From Thermoplasmata archaeon (GTDB taxonomy: Archaea; Thermoplasmatota; E2; DHVEG-1), in NCBI GenBank assembly GCA_020054495.1, contig JAHWGK010000004.1, positions 26,912-90,911 on the forward strand: a stretch of 64,000 nucleotides of DNA. Reading direction: 5' to 3'. How positions within the stretch are numbered: position 1 is the first letter of the stretch; every line of letters begins with the position of its first letter. Below are positions 11,750 through 21,065 of the stretch, piece after piece. The notes beneath the pieces are model-generated. The model was not told the origin of the DNA, made no database searches, and saw only the letters and a program-made list of their open reading frames with translations. The translations under genes were made by a program, and so were the position numbers.

Positions 11750-12253
11750 ATGGGGGAAATAGATTATAAAACTGTAGAGATAGAAAAACCTGAGGATATA
11801 AATTTTATACTTGGTCAAACTCATTTTATTAAATCTGTTGAAGATCTATATGAAGCAATGATAAATTCAGTTCCCAGTGTTAAATTTGGTATTGCATTCT
11901 GTGAGGCAAGTGGAGCATGTAAAATTAGAAGTGAAGGAAACGATCCTGAACTTAAAAAACTCGCTGAGAAAAACGCAGGGAACATCGGAGCAGGGCACTC
12001 GTTTATTGTGTTTATGAAGGATTGTTTTCCATTAAATGTGCTAAACACGATTAAAAATATCCCTGAGGTTTGTTCCATCTATTGTGCTACTGCTAATCCA
12101 ACGAAAGTAGTCATAGCTGAATCAAAGATCGGTACTGAGACTGGTCGTGGAATACTTGGGGTTATTGATGGATTCAGCCCAAAGGGGGTGGAAAACAAAG
12201 AAGATATCTCTTGGAGGAAAAAGTTACTTAGGGACATAGGATACAAACTTTAA
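11750..12253 (+). CDS. Adenosine-specific kinase family protein
   Basis: A 167-residue protein matching in length and sequence the archaeal/bacterial family annotated as adenosine-specific kinase (former DUF355). Recognisable stretches are the N-terminal VEIEKPEDINFILGQTHFIK, the FGIAFCEASGACKIR strand, the NAGNIGAGHSFIVFM segment and the ETGRGILGVIDGFSPKG loop near the C-terminus. The name derives from structural and ligand-binding work on a hyperthermophile member; the cellular role is not well settled. The ATG at 11750 is preceded by a clear GGAGGT at 11736-11741. The stop lies in the palindromic TTAA 12250-12253, shared with the stop of the convergent pcm gene. Confidence 0.87.
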   Translation: MGEIDYKTVEIEKPEDINFILGQTHFIKSVEDLYEAMINSVPSVKFGIAFCEASGACKIRSEGNDPELKKLAEKNAGNIGAGHSFIVFMKDCFPLNVLNTIKNIPEVCSIYCATANPTKVVIAESKIGTETGRGILGVIDGFSPKGVENKEDISWRKKLLRDIGYKL

Positions 12254-12891
12254 AACCCGTATTTTCCGATAAGTGGGACAAAGGCACAGCCGCCTAAGTC
12301 CTTTTTAATTATTTGTTCTCCTGTTTTTTCTACTAGTTCAAGATTACATATCATTTTTCCTACGGGTACCATTAATTTTCCTTTGTCTTTCAATTGGTGT
12401 ATTAATGGGGGTGGTATTTTGGGTGCTGCACAGGTTACATATATTCGGTCGTAGGGAGCATGCTTTTGTAGCCCCTGAGAACCATCTCCGATTTCTATTG
12501 TTACATTTGTAATACCCACGTTTTCTAGATTTTTCTTTGCTTTTTTTGCAAGAGATGAAAGTCTTTCTATCGAATAAACACGGCCTTCTTTACCAACTAG
12601 TTTAGAAATGACTGCTACATGATACCCCGAACCAGCTCCTATTTCCAATATTTTTTGTCCCTTTTTGATGTCAAGTCCTTCACACATTATAGCTACCATA
12701 TGGGGTGCAGAAATTGTTTGTCCGTCTCCTATTTCAAGGGGTGTATCAAGGTATGCATAGTTTTTCAATGATTCTGGAACAAACATTTCCCGCGGTGTTT
12801 CTAAAAATGCTTTTTCTACTTCTATTGATGTGATACGTCTCTCTCCTCTTAATTTTTTTACCAGCTCTACTCTTTTCTCTTCAAATGTCAT
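12250..12891 (-). CDS. pcm: Protein-L-isoaspartate O-methyltransferase
   Basis: A 213-residue SAM-dependent methyltransferase that would methylate L-isoaspartyl residues formed by ageing of Asp/Asn, starting their repair in the cytosol. Visible motifs: an N-terminal helical region; the substrate-loop segment DGQTISAPHMVAIM; SAM motif I LEIGAGSGYHVAVI; acidic motif VYSIERL; and YDRIYVTCAAPKIPPPL. Length is normal for the family. ATG at 12889-12891 has no Shine-Dalgarno but has a TATA-like ATTATATA about 30 nt upstream on this strand, so a leaderless transcript is likely. It converges on the adenosine-specific kinase gene with a 4-nt overlap. Confidence 0.94.
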   Translation of the reverse strand: MTFEEKRVELVKKLRGERRITSIEVEKAFLETPREMFVPESLKNYAYLDTPLEIGDGQTISAPHMVAIMCEGLDIKKGQKILEIGAGSGYHVAVISKLVGKEGRVYSIERLSSLAKKAKKNLENVGITNVTIEIGDGSQGLQKHAPYDRIYVTCAAPKIPPPLIHQLKDKGKLMVPVGKMICNLELVEKTGEQIIKKDLGGCAFVPLIGKYGF

Positions 12892-12998
12892 GTTGCAAAT
12901 AAAAAATAAAAAATAGGTATATAATTTTGTTTAATTTATTCTAAGGTTGTTTATAGTCATGTTTTTTATATAGTTACTATGTTTCACTCCTTGTTATT

Positions 12999-13934
12999 AT
13001 GCGGAAAAAAGCTATAGTAGCCCTTGGCGGAAATGCATTGATTAAAGAAGGACAAGAGGGCACTATTCATGAACAGTTTGCAAATACACGTGATATTTCT
13101 AGATCTATTGTTAAAATGATAAAAGATGGATGGGACGTTGTAATAACTCATGGAAATGGACCTCAAGTAGGTGCTATTCTTCTTCAGAATGATCTTGCTA
13201 GAGATGTTACACCACCGATGCCTCTTGGTATTTGTGTTGCTGAGAGCGAGGGTCTTATTGGTTATATGATCCAACAGTGTTTATCTAATGCTTTACATAA
13301 GGCAAACGTTGACAGACCTGTTGTGGCATTGATTACTCAGGTGCTCGTCGATGAAGCTGATCCTTCTTTTAAAAATCCTACAAAGCCTATTGGGCCATTT
13401 TATTCTGAAAAGGAGGTTATGGAGATTAAGGAAGAAGGTTTTCAGGTTAAAGAATACCCTGGTGGCTGGCGTGTTGTTGTACCCTCTCCAGATCCAAAGT
13501 CTATAGTTGAAGGAGAGATTATCAGTAAAATGCTTGATGATGACATCATTGTGATTGCATCTGGTGGGGGCGGTATGCCTGTTATTGAAAAAGAAGGCTG
13601 GGGTCTTGACGGTCTTGAGGCAGTGATTGATAAGGATCTTACTTCTGAGCGACTTGCAGAGGCAATTAATGCAGAATTATTGTTGATTTTAACAAACGTT
13701 GAAAAGGTTTATCTGAACTATGGTACTCCAAATCAAAAAGCTTTAGATAGTGTAAAACTTAAAGAAATAAAACAGTTTTATAAAGACGGTCATTTTCCCG
13801 AGGGGAGTATGGGTCCAAAAATATTGGCAGCTATTAGATTTCTTGAATCTGGCGGAAAAAAAGTTATAATATCAGACGTTAACAAAGGGTGGGACGCATT
13901 CAAGGGTAAAGCTGGTACACATATTACAAAATAA
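12999..13934 (+). CDS. arcC: Carbamate kinase
   Basis: A 311-residue amino-acid-kinase-fold enzyme, reaction carbamoyl phosphate + ADP to carbamate + ATP (or the reverse). Motifs: N-terminal VALGGNALI nucleotide-binding glycine loop; THGNGPQVGAILLQND; CVAESEGLIGYMIQQ; IIVIASGGGGMPV; DKDLTSERLA; and the C-terminal PEGSMGPKILAAIRF. These are characteristic of carbamate kinases. A TATA-like TTTTTTATATAG lies at about 12962-12973, so transcription would start close to the ATG (leaderless). No ornithine carbamoyltransferase or arginine deiminase gene is in the window, so its pathway (arginine fermentation or another source of carbamoyl phosphate) cannot be told from context. Confidence 0.94.
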   Translation: MRKKAIVALGGNALIKEGQEGTIHEQFANTRDISRSIVKMIKDGWDVVITHGNGPQVGAILLQNDLARDVTPPMPLGICVAESEGLIGYMIQQCLSNALHKANVDRPVVALITQVLVDEADPSFKNPTKPIGPFYSEKEVMEIKEEGFQVKEYPGGWRVVVPSPDPKSIVEGEIISKMLDDDIIVIASGGGGMPVIEKEGWGLDGLEAVIDKDLTSERLAEAINAELLLILTNVEKVYLNYGTPNQKALDSVKLKEIKQFYKDGHFPEGSMGPKILAAIRFLESGGKKVIISDVNKGWDAFKGKAGTHITK

Positions 13935-13982
13935 TTCAACAGTTGTTTTATTAAACCCCTTTGTATATCGAGTTTTTAGTTT

Positions 13983-15095
13983 ATGGATACATCAGCAGTT
14001 GAAAAACAAATCAAAGATATAGAAGATGAAATCTTCAATACACAGAAGAATAAGGCCACTGAGCACCATATTGGTAAACTTAAGGCAAAACTTGCAAGGC
14101 TCCGAGCAGAAGTTGATATAAGAAAAAGTGCAGGCGCCAAAGGAAAAGGTTTTGCTATTAAAAAATCTGGTGATGCAACAGTTGGTCTTATTGGTTTTCC
14201 TAGTATTGGTAAAAGTACTCTTCTGAATCGGCTTACTGATGCAAAAAGCAAGATTGGCGATTATGATTTCACAACCCTGGATGCTATACCTGGTATGATG
14301 AAATACAACGGAGCAAACATTCAAATTTTGGATTTACCAGGACTTATAACTGGTGCATCCTTAGGTAAAGGTCGTGGTAAAGAAATACTTTCAGCAATTA
14401 GAAATGTTGATCTCGTTCTTTTTATGATAGATGCAGAGCATGATGATCACCTCGATTTAATGACGAGTGAGCTACATATGGCGGGAATTCGGCTAAATCA
14501 AAAAAAACCTGATGTAGTTATAACAAAGACTGGTCAAGGTGGTATTAATGTAACTGCCACGATAAAACTTTCACATTTGGATGAATCTCTTGTAAAATCA
14601 ATTTCTTCGGAATATGTGATAAATGCAGATATCATAATTCGCGAAAATATTACTGAGGATCGATTGATAGATGTTTTTGTTCAAAACAGAATTTATGTTC
14701 CAGCATTTGTTATAATCAATAAAACAGATCTAATTAGTAGTAAAAAATTATCAACAAAACTTGAGAAAATAAAACAGAAAGGCTGGGATGTAATAGCCAT
14801 TTCTGCAAAAGAAGAATCTGGTTTAAATAAGCTCAAGGATAAGATTTTCTCTGAGCTCAAATTTATACGTATTTACATGAAACCTGTAGGAAAATCTACT
14901 GATTTCGATGAGCCATTGATTTTAAAAGAAGGCAATACTGTTGAGACTGCTTGTAGGAAACTTCATAGAACATTTAAAGATAAATTTAGATATGCTTCTG
15001 TTTCAGGCCCATCTGCCAAACATGATGTTCAAAAGGTTGGACTTGATCATGAACTACAAGATGGAGATATTTTGACTATAGTAACCTCTTGCTAG
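13983..15095 (+). CDS. DRG-family GTP-binding protein (OBG superfamily, TGS domain)
   Basis: A 370-residue GTPase of the developmentally-regulated-GTP-binding-protein type found throughout archaea and eukaryotes, linked in eukaryotes to translating ribosomes. Seen: an N-terminal coiled/basic segment (residues about 1-55); G1 GFPSIGKSTLLNRL (about 65-78); G3 ILDLPGLI; G4 INKTDL (about 245-250); G5 ISAKE; and a C-terminal TGS domain (about 295-370) ending GDILTIVTSC. The stop lies in CTAG 15092-15095, whose complement holds the stop codon of the convergent transketolase subunit gene. A possible TATA element TTTGTATATC is at about 13960-13969. Confidence 0.92.
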   Translation: MDTSAVEKQIKDIEDEIFNTQKNKATEHHIGKLKAKLARLRAEVDIRKSAGAKGKGFAIKKSGDATVGLIGFPSIGKSTLLNRLTDAKSKIGDYDFTTLDAIPGMMKYNGANIQILDLPGLITGASLGKGRGKEILSAIRNVDLVLFMIDAEHDDHLDLMTSELHMAGIRLNQKKPDVVITKTGQGGINVTATIKLSHLDESLVKSISSEYVINADIIIRENITEDRLIDVFVQNRIYVPAFVIINKTDLISSKKLSTKLEKIKQKGWDVIAISAKEESGLNKLKDKIFSELKFIRIYMKPVGKSTDFDEPLILKEGNTVETACRKLHRTFKDKFRYASVSGPSAKHDVQKVGLDHELQDGDILTIVTSC

Positions 15096-16042
15096 TTTTT
15101 TAGTAGTTTTTTTGCATTTTTTACCATATGTTTTGTGTTTAACTCATATTTTTCAAGTAAATCAACAGGCTCCCCACTTTCACAAAATATATCTTTTATT
15201 CCCATTCTTAAAAACTTAGTTGAAATATTTTTTTCTGCAAGAATTTCAGCAACAGCTGCTCCGAGACCTCCAATAACTGAATGCTCTTCAGCAGTAATTA
15301 TTGCATTTGTTTCTTTTGCACATTTTAAAACAAGTTTTTCATCAAGTGGTTTTATTGTATGCATGTCAATTACTCGGGCTTTTATATTCTCTTTTGATAA
15401 TATTTTTCGAGCTTCAAGAGCTGGCTCAACCATTGTTCCATAAGCAATAATTGAAATATCAGAGCCAGTTTCAACTGTCATTCCTTTTCCAAGTTCGATA
15501 TCATTTAAATCATTTTTTCCATAGATCAAAGGCGCATTTGCCCGTCCAACCCGTGCATACATAGGTCCGTTTTTTTCTGCCATAAGATGAACAATTTTTC
15601 CAGTTTGTATGGCATCACTAGGTGCAATAACAGTCATATTTGGAAGAACTCTCATAAGCGCGATATCTTCTATCATTTGATGACTTACACCATCCTTTCC
15701 AACACTTATCCCGCCATGTGTTGCAAATATCTTCACATTTGCCTTTGAATAAGCTATATCCATTCGTATCTGATCATATACTCTGCCTGTTGCAAATACT
15801 GCAAAAGTGCTAACAAAGGGGATTTTACCACAGGATGCAAGTCCTGCAGCTGCTGTTATCATATTTGCTTCAGCTATACCCATCTCTAAAAACCTTTTAG
15901 GATATTTCTTTGCAAACATAATTGTTTTAGTAGATTTAGAAAGATCAGCATCGAGTACAACTAGATTTTTATATTTTTTACCCAGCTCAATCAGTGCTTC
16001 ACCATAAGCGTTGCGGGGATTTACCATTATTTTATTACTCAA
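15092..16042 (-). CDS. Transketolase, C-terminal subunit (split enzyme)
   Basis: A 316-residue protein covering the pyrimidine-binding and C-terminal domains of transketolase; with the next gene upstream it forms the two-polypeptide enzyme common in archaea (TPP-dependent transfer of C2 units in the pentose pathway). Seen: AYGEALIELG start, LDADLSKSTKT, the GIAEANMITAAAGLASCGK region with the TPP-activating Glu, and the C-terminal ITAEEHSVIGGLGAAVAEIL. The start is a TTG at 16040-16042: GGAGG at 16050-16054 sits 7 nt before it, whereas the first ATG (16027) is 22 nt away. It overlaps the stop of the N-terminal subunit gene by 4 nt, so translation is probably coupled. Confidence 0.93.
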   Translation of the reverse strand: MSNKIMVNPRNAYGEALIELGKKYKNLVVLDADLSKSTKTIMFAKKYPKRFLEMGIAEANMITAAAGLASCGKIPFVSTFAVFATGRVYDQIRMDIAYSKANVKIFATHGGISVGKDGVSHQMIEDIALMRVLPNMTVIAPSDAIQTGKIVHLMAEKNGPMYARVGRANAPLIYGKNDLNDIELGKGMTVETGSDISIIAYGTMVEPALEARKILSKENIKARVIDMHTIKPLDEKLVLKCAKETNAIITAEEHSVIGGLGAAVAEILAEKNISTKFLRMGIKDIFCESGEPVDLLEKYELNTKHMVKNAKKLLKN

Positions 16043-16896
16043 AGTAAAGCCTCCAATTTTTTCTGTGCAAGATTAAGCTCTTCGATTGCAAGGTTACGTT
16101 CCATTTCATTAGGCGGTACACCATGGAAGTCAACGTTATTTTCCATAAATGAAACTCCTTTACCTTTGGTTGTATTTAATATTATTATCGAAGGCTGTCT
16201 TTTATGTGCATTTGCTTTATTTAATGAATCAAGTATCTGTTTGATATCATGACCATTAATTTCTATAACATTCCAGCCAAACGCATTCCATCTATCCCGT
16301 ACTGATTCAAGACGTAAGACATCCTCAGTGTTACCATCAATCTGTAAAAAATTCCTATCAATCAATGCAGTTAAATTATCAAGCTTGTAGTGTGATGCAA
16401 CAGCTGCTGCTTCCCAAATCTGTCCTTCTCCTGTTTCACCGTCACCCAGCATAGCATACACATTATATTCTTTATTGTCAAGTTTACCTGCAATAGCAAC
16501 CCCATTTGCAAAAGAAAGTCCATGGCCAAGAGAACCAGTTGATGCTTCAACACCTGGAACATATGTACAAACAGGATGGCCTTGTAGCATGGAGTTCATC
16601 GTTCTAAGTTTTGTTAATTCTTTAACATTAAAATATCCACACTCAGCAAGAACTGCATAAAGTGCAGGTGCAGCATGACCTTTACTAAGAATGAAGCGAT
16701 CTCTATTTGGTTCACAAGGTTTTTTTGGGTTATGTTTCATATGAACAAAATAAAGAGCAACTAAAGCATCAACAGCAGATAATGATCCACCAGGATGACC
16801 TGATTTAGATTTGTATAACATTTCTATTATATGTTTTCTTATTTTTACAGCAATTAAATCAAGTTTATAAATTTTTTTAGTATCGTGAACCTTCAT
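16039..16896 (-). CDS. Transketolase, N-terminal subunit (split enzyme)
   Basis: A 285-residue TPP-binding half of transketolase. Motifs: HIIEMLYKSKSGHPGGSLSAVDAL near residue 20-40; DRFILSKGHAAPALYAVL; GSLGHGLSFANGVA; and the TPP/Mg motif GDGETGEGQIWEAA followed by LIDRNFLQIDG. The ATG at 16894-16896 follows GGGGAG at about 16904-16909, an efficient ribosome site. First gene of a two-gene operon with the C-terminal subunit gene, stop and start overlapping. Split transketolases are usual in archaea, so this is a normal form and not a broken gene. Confidence 0.93.
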   Translation of the reverse strand: MKVHDTKKIYKLDLIAVKIRKHIIEMLYKSKSGHPGGSLSAVDALVALYFVHMKHNPKKPCEPNRDRFILSKGHAAPALYAVLAECGYFNVKELTKLRTMNSMLQGHPVCTYVPGVEASTGSLGHGLSFANGVAIAGKLDNKEYNVYAMLGDGETGEGQIWEAAAVASHYKLDNLTALIDRNFLQIDGNTEDVLRLESVRDRWNAFGWNVIEINGHDIKQILDSLNKANAHKRQPSIIILNTTKGKGVSFMENNVDFHGVPPNEMERNLAIEELNLAQKKLEALL

Positions 16897-16983
16897 CGTT
16901 TGACTCCCCGCATACAGAAAACAAAGATGGTTTTTCCGAATACTTTTACTGGGTAAATACTTTTTGTAAATTTTACTTAATAC

Positions 16984-17814
16984 TCATTTTTTTGTATCTA
17001 ATTTATGAAAACGAGACAGGTTATAAAGATCTTGATAAATCTCAGGTTTAATATCTCTTAATACAGGACGATTTGCCCTTGCAAATTCAAGTTGTTTCAG
17101 ATCAATTTCACAAACTTTAACACTTTCTTTGAAATAAGGTGCTTTAAAAAGTAAATTAGCTAATGGATCATATATCTGAGATCCTCCCCAAAATACTAAA
17201 TTCTCTTGTGTTCCAACAAGATTTACATAAATAAAATATACAGTATTTTCAACGGCGCGTGCTGGGATTAAAGTTTCAAAATATTTTCTTGTAACTGATG
17301 GAGTGGCAGATATACAAATAATTATATCTGCGCCAAGCAAAGTATATGCGCGACATAACTCAGGAAAGAATATATCATAACAAACTATCAAACCAATTTT
17401 ACCAAATTTCGTATCACAAAGCTTTAGACTTTCGCCCTCATCAAAAAATATTTTTTCTTCAAATGGTCCAACTGTCGGTAAAAACCATTTGTTATATGTG
17501 TCAACTTTTCCATCGGGATGTATTAAAATTGCTGAGTTATTGATTAAGCCTTTTACTTGGCTATTCTTTAATGGCATTCCAAAAACAATGTAACATTTAT
17601 TCTTCTTTGCCAATTCTTTTACATATTTTACTGATGGACCATTTACTAACTCAGCAATGTTACGAAGTTCATCTTTAACGTGATATCCACAAATAGTTAG
17701 TTCTCCAAAAACATACATGTCTGCTTTTGTTTTTTTCATATAATTTGCCATTTTTTCAAGATTTGCTATTTTATCAGCAATTTTAGGTCTCATCGTTATA
17801 ATTGCTACTTTCAT
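16984..17814 (-). CDS. Carbon-nitrogen hydrolase (nitrilase superfamily)
   Basis: A 276-residue amidohydrolase of the nitrilase superfamily. The Glu-Lys-Cys triad is visible: Glu in YVFGELTICGY (about residue 38), Lys in TYNKWFLPTVGPFEEK (about 113) and Cys in IGLIVCYDIFFPELCR (about 147). The substrate cannot be read from sequence; relatives hydrolyse omega-amides, N-carbamyl amines or aliphatic amides. I chose the ATG at 17812-17814 over an in-frame TTG at 17826: it gives the typical MKVAIITMRP beginning, and an A/T-rich TATA-like region about 25-30 nt upstream fits a leaderless start. Same strand as the transketolase genes but separated by 87 nt with its own promoter region. Confidence 0.88.
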   Translation of the reverse strand: MKVAIITMRPKIADKIANLEKMANYMKKTKADMYVFGELTICGYHVKDELRNIAELVNGPSVKYVKELAKKNKCYIVFGMPLKNSQVKGLINNSAILIHPDGKVDTYNKWFLPTVGPFEEKIFFDEGESLKLCDTKFGKIGLIVCYDIFFPELCRAYTLLGADIIICISATPSVTRKYFETLIPARAVENTVYFIYVNLVGTQENLVFWGGSQIYDPLANLLFKAPYFKESVKVCEIDLKQLEFARANRPVLRDIKPEIYQDLYNLSRFHKLDTKK

Positions 17815-17874
17815 AATAATAACCAAAAAATAGAATATTGAATTTTTTTATAATGTTGTTGATAATTTTATATT

Positions 17875-19221
17875 TTATTTTTTCAAAAATAGGTTTATAT
17901 AGCGAAAAGTAACTTGATCTCGTGCTGTTCTACCTTTTTTATCATATAAAATAACTTCTACAGCGTGCTCTTTTATTGATCGTTTGTTTAATCTCCATTG
18001 ATAAGGGGCATCGGAATCTGTAAAAACTAATTTGCCATCATAATAAAATTTTACATTTTCTATTGATGCATCACCTGGTTTTACATATGTACAGATAAGT
18101 ATGTCATCAAGGACAACTGTTCTTGCATAATTGAATTTTTTAAGCGTTACATCTTCAAAATACAATCTGCCACGCTTTGGAGAACTAATTCTTATCTGTG
18201 GGTAATACACTTCAATATCTGCCAGATGAGCTAATGAGGCCACTATAAGCTTTGTCATATTTGCTAAATAACCAAAATTTACTTTATCAATGGTATCTTC
18301 TGGAGTATGCCAATGCGGATAATCCTCTGATCCCCCAAATGCTATTGCTTCATACCCATGTAAAACAAAATCGTGGAAATCACTTGTGAATTGCCGTGGT
18401 CCCCCAGGTGCAATTTTCTTGAAAAATCTAATATTAAAATCAATATCATAATTTTTGTTTACATTTTTTATTTCTTCAACCATCCATTTCGCATCTTCTG
18501 TTGATGCTAATAAAACATTATTACTGTGTAAAGCTGTAGTTGCATATCCTATTCCATCTAGATTTAATTGAACAAGAAGATTTGGATTATCTTCATAAAT
18601 TTCATTAGCATAAGCCCTTGAACCAAGTAAACCATATTCCTCGCCTGAAAATGCTACAAATTTTATTGTTCTATTGAATTTATATTGTGATAATGCATAC
18701 GCAGCAGCCATAACTGCTACTGTTCCCGTTCCGTCATCTATAGCTCCAGATACATCTGGTACAGTATCATAATGTGCGTTAACAATTATAATTTCATCAT
18801 TAAATTTACTATTACCTGGAAGTATTGCTTCAACGTTTTTACTTCTATAAAATCTTTTATGACGGGGAGTCCATGATTCCCATTCTTGATACCTTGTTTC
18901 CAGTCCCATATTTTCAAATTGTTCAAAAATATATTCTCCAGCTATTTCACAACTAGATGTTCCTACTTTTCTTGGTCCAATTTTTACTGTTAATTCCTCT
19001 AGATAATCATATAGTAATGACTCATCTGTCATTTCAATTATATCAAAAATCGGATCTGAATTAAGTTTATTTGATTTATCTATACCTAATTTTTCTGGAG
19101 TTGATTCTTTATTTATTAAAATTGAGGAAGAAGATATAATCATACCGATTAAAATAATAAATATAACACAAAAGCCAAATAATTTTTTGAAACGATTTTT
19201 CGTTTTGTATTCCTCCAACAT
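17875..19221 (-). CDS. Secreted or membrane-anchored M28-family zinc peptidase
   Basis: About 448 residues. An N-terminal hydrophobic helix (FCVIFIILIGMIISSSSILI) is a signal peptide or anchor. The M28 domain (about residues 95-330) shows the two-zinc ligand set: HYD in NAHYDTVPDVSGA, DDGTG, FSGEEYGLLGSRAY with the catalytic Glu pair, Asp in LNLDGIGY and His in HWHTPEDTIDKV. A C-terminal beta domain (about 345-448) contains FYYDGKLVFTDSDAPYQW and ends RTARDQVTFRYINLF. It probably removes N-terminal amino acids from peptides outside the membrane. ATG 19221 is preferred to an in-frame TTG at 19233; TTTATAAAAT at 19237-19246 is a good TATA. It is a close paralogue of the next gene upstream. Confidence 0.9.
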   Translation of the reverse strand: MLEEYKTKNRFKKLFGFCVIFIILIGMIISSSSILINKESTPEKLGIDKSNKLNSDPIFDIIEMTDESLLYDYLEELTVKIGPRKVGTSSCEIAGEYIFEQFENMGLETRYQEWESWTPRHKRFYRSKNVEAILPGNSKFNDEIIIVNAHYDTVPDVSGAIDDGTGTVAVMAAAYALSQYKFNRTIKFVAFSGEEYGLLGSRAYANEIYEDNPNLLVQLNLDGIGYATTALHSNNVLLASTEDAKWMVEEIKNVNKNYDIDFNIRFFKKIAPGGPRQFTSDFHDFVLHGYEAIAFGGSEDYPHWHTPEDTIDKVNFGYLANMTKLIVASLAHLADIEVYYPQIRISSPKRGRLYFEDVTLKKFNYARTVVLDDILICTYVKPGDASIENVKFYYDGKLVFTDSDAPYQWRLNKRSIKEHAVEVILYDKKGRTARDQVTFRYINLFLKK

Positions 19222-19339
19222 TTGAAATATCAAATAATTTTATAAATTTATCTATATTTAATAATATGATTTATAGTTATTGAAATATAATTAGAAACAC
19301 TCTATATATCTAATTTTTTAAGATATGATGCTTGGAATT

Positions 19340-20671
19340 TTAATTATTCATAAATAGATTTGTATAACGAAATGTTACATTATCTCTAGCAGTTCTACCC
19401 TTCTCATCATATAAAATGACATCAATTGTGTGTTGTTTTATCGATCTTTTGTTTAATCTAAATTGATATGGCATTTCTGTGTCATTATGAATTAATTCTC
19501 CGTCATAAAAAAATTCAACTCTATTAATAGGTGCATCACCAAATTTAACATCTGTACAAATAAGAAAATCATCGATTACCCAGGTTTTTTCATATTTTAA
19601 ATTTTTTATTGTTCTATCATCGTAGTATAGTCTTCCCCTTCTTGGTGCTCCAATTTTAATATCTGGGTGATAAACTTCAATATCAGCCATATGAGCTAAT
19701 GATGCAACTATTAATTTAGTCATATTAGCTAAATAACTAAAATTTACCTTATCAATAGTATCTTCTGTAGAATGTCCATATTTATAATGTCCTGATTCCC
19801 AGAAGGCTATTGTTTCATATCCTTGCTTTGCAAAATCATAGTAATCACTCCATCCTCGATTACTAAGTGGATTAATAATGTGCATACGATCTATATTGAG
19901 ATTTATTTCATAATTTTCTGATACTTGTTCTATCTCGTCAACAATCCATTTTGCATCCTCAGTTACAGATGCATTAAATTTTTTTCCCTCATCAGCAGTA
20001 TATGCGCATCCAATCATATCAGCATTAAATTCAACAAGAATATCTGTAAAATTATCATAAATTTCATTTACATAAGCTCTTGAACCAAGAAGACCATTTT
20101 CTTCACCCGAAAAAGCAACAAATTTTATTGTTCGATTAAATTCAAACTTACTTAATACATATGCAGCCATTAATACTGCAACAACACCCGATCCATCATC
20201 CATTGCACCTGGTGCATCTTTAATTGTATCATAATGTGCATTGAAAATCAATACCTCATCAGATTGATCACCACTACCTTGAAGTGTTGCTTCAATATTC
20301 TTAGATCTGAAAAATCTATAAGGTAAATTTAAGTTCCATGAATTCCATTCTTGATATCTTGTGTCTAGTCCCATTTTTTCAAATTGTTTGTAAATATATT
20401 TTGCCGCTTTTTCACAACCATATGTACTTGTTCTTCTAGGTCCAATATTTACAGTGAGTTCCCAAAGATATTCATATAATAATGATTCACTCACCATTTC
20501 AATAGCTTCAATAATTTTTTGACTTGTGTCAATTTTTAAACATTTATTTAGTTCCGCTTTTGTTGTTTGATTATCTTGCAAAGGTAATATTGAGGCTGCA
20601 GATATTATTGGCCCACTAATTATTAGAATTATGACTCCAAAAACATATCCTTTTGTAGACATTCTTTTCAT
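19340..20671 (-). CDS. Secreted M28-family zinc peptidase (paralogue)
   Basis: 443 residues, collinear with the neighbouring M28 peptidase across the whole length: signal sequence (FGVIILIISGPIISAASILP), M28 domain with NAHYDTIKDAPGAMDDGSG, FSGEENGLLGSRAYVNEIYD, an Asp in FNADMIGC and YGHSTEDTIDKVNF, and the same C-terminal beta domain ending RTARDNVTFRYTNLFMN. All metal ligands and the catalytic Glu are present, so both copies should be active. ATG 20669-20671 has GGTGA at 20678-20682, 6 nt upstream, and an A/T-rich TATA region beyond. Tandem duplication with divergence suggests two substrate preferences, an inference only. Confidence 0.9.
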   Translation of the reverse strand: MKRMSTKGYVFGVIILIISGPIISAASILPLQDNQTTKAELNKCLKIDTSQKIIEAIEMVSESLLYEYLWELTVNIGPRRTSTYGCEKAAKYIYKQFEKMGLDTRYQEWNSWNLNLPYRFFRSKNIEATLQGSGDQSDEVLIFNAHYDTIKDAPGAMDDGSGVVAVLMAAYVLSKFEFNRTIKFVAFSGEENGLLGSRAYVNEIYDNFTDILVEFNADMIGCAYTADEGKKFNASVTEDAKWIVDEIEQVSENYEINLNIDRMHIINPLSNRGWSDYYDFAKQGYETIAFWESGHYKYGHSTEDTIDKVNFSYLANMTKLIVASLAHMADIEVYHPDIKIGAPRRGRLYYDDRTIKNLKYEKTWVIDDFLICTDVKFGDAPINRVEFFYDGELIHNDTEMPYQFRLNKRSIKQHTIDVILYDEKGRTARDNVTFRYTNLFMNN

Positions 20672-21065
20672 AAATTGTCACCTAATAGCTATTATAAACA
20701 TAATTAATAATTTTATAAGTTTATCTATATTATTTTATTTATAGAAATATTAATTTTTAGAATGAGAAGAGGCACCTTTCTCATAAAATTTTAATTAGAG
20801 ATGGGATGTGAGCTGAGGAGGTACCTCTTAGTTTCTATGATGGAGGAAAGGATGTGAACAGACATATGAAAGGTTAGAAAAATTATGTGCCGATAAGTTT
20901 GGGAAACAATTTGGAATGGGATGCGCATTATCACTTGATCGGCACGTAAAAACTCCCCCGAGCTTATCAGTAACGCTTGGATATGTTGTATATTTAACCC
21001 AGAGCTTTTCAAAAGGCAAAACCGTTACTGATTTGAAGATAAAATTTTTCATTTCTCCTCACCTA
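20672..21065. other. Long intergenic region with strong inverted repeats (possible structured RNA)
   Basis: About 400 bases with no convincing protein. It is less AT-rich than the surrounding spacers and contains several perfect inverted repeats: ATGAGAA/TTCTCAT (20762-20768 and 20778-20784), the palindrome GAGGTACCTC (20818-20827), GTGCCGAT/ATCGGCAC (20887-20894 and 20938-20945, extendable by three pairs past a bulge) and ATCAGTAACG/CGTTACTGAT (20966-20975 and 21023-21032). I could not match it to RNase P, SRP or another known RNA. A 74-codon minus-strand frame (20828-21052) starts with ATG behind GAGGAG but its product looks like nothing I know, so a small protein remains possible. Confidence 0.4.

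Noticed and set aside
20828-21052. 74-codon minus-strand frame with GAGGAG before its ATG
   Set aside because: The product resembles no known protein, and two other frames are equally open in the same area, as expected in a structured non-coding region; kept only as an alternative inside the region entry.
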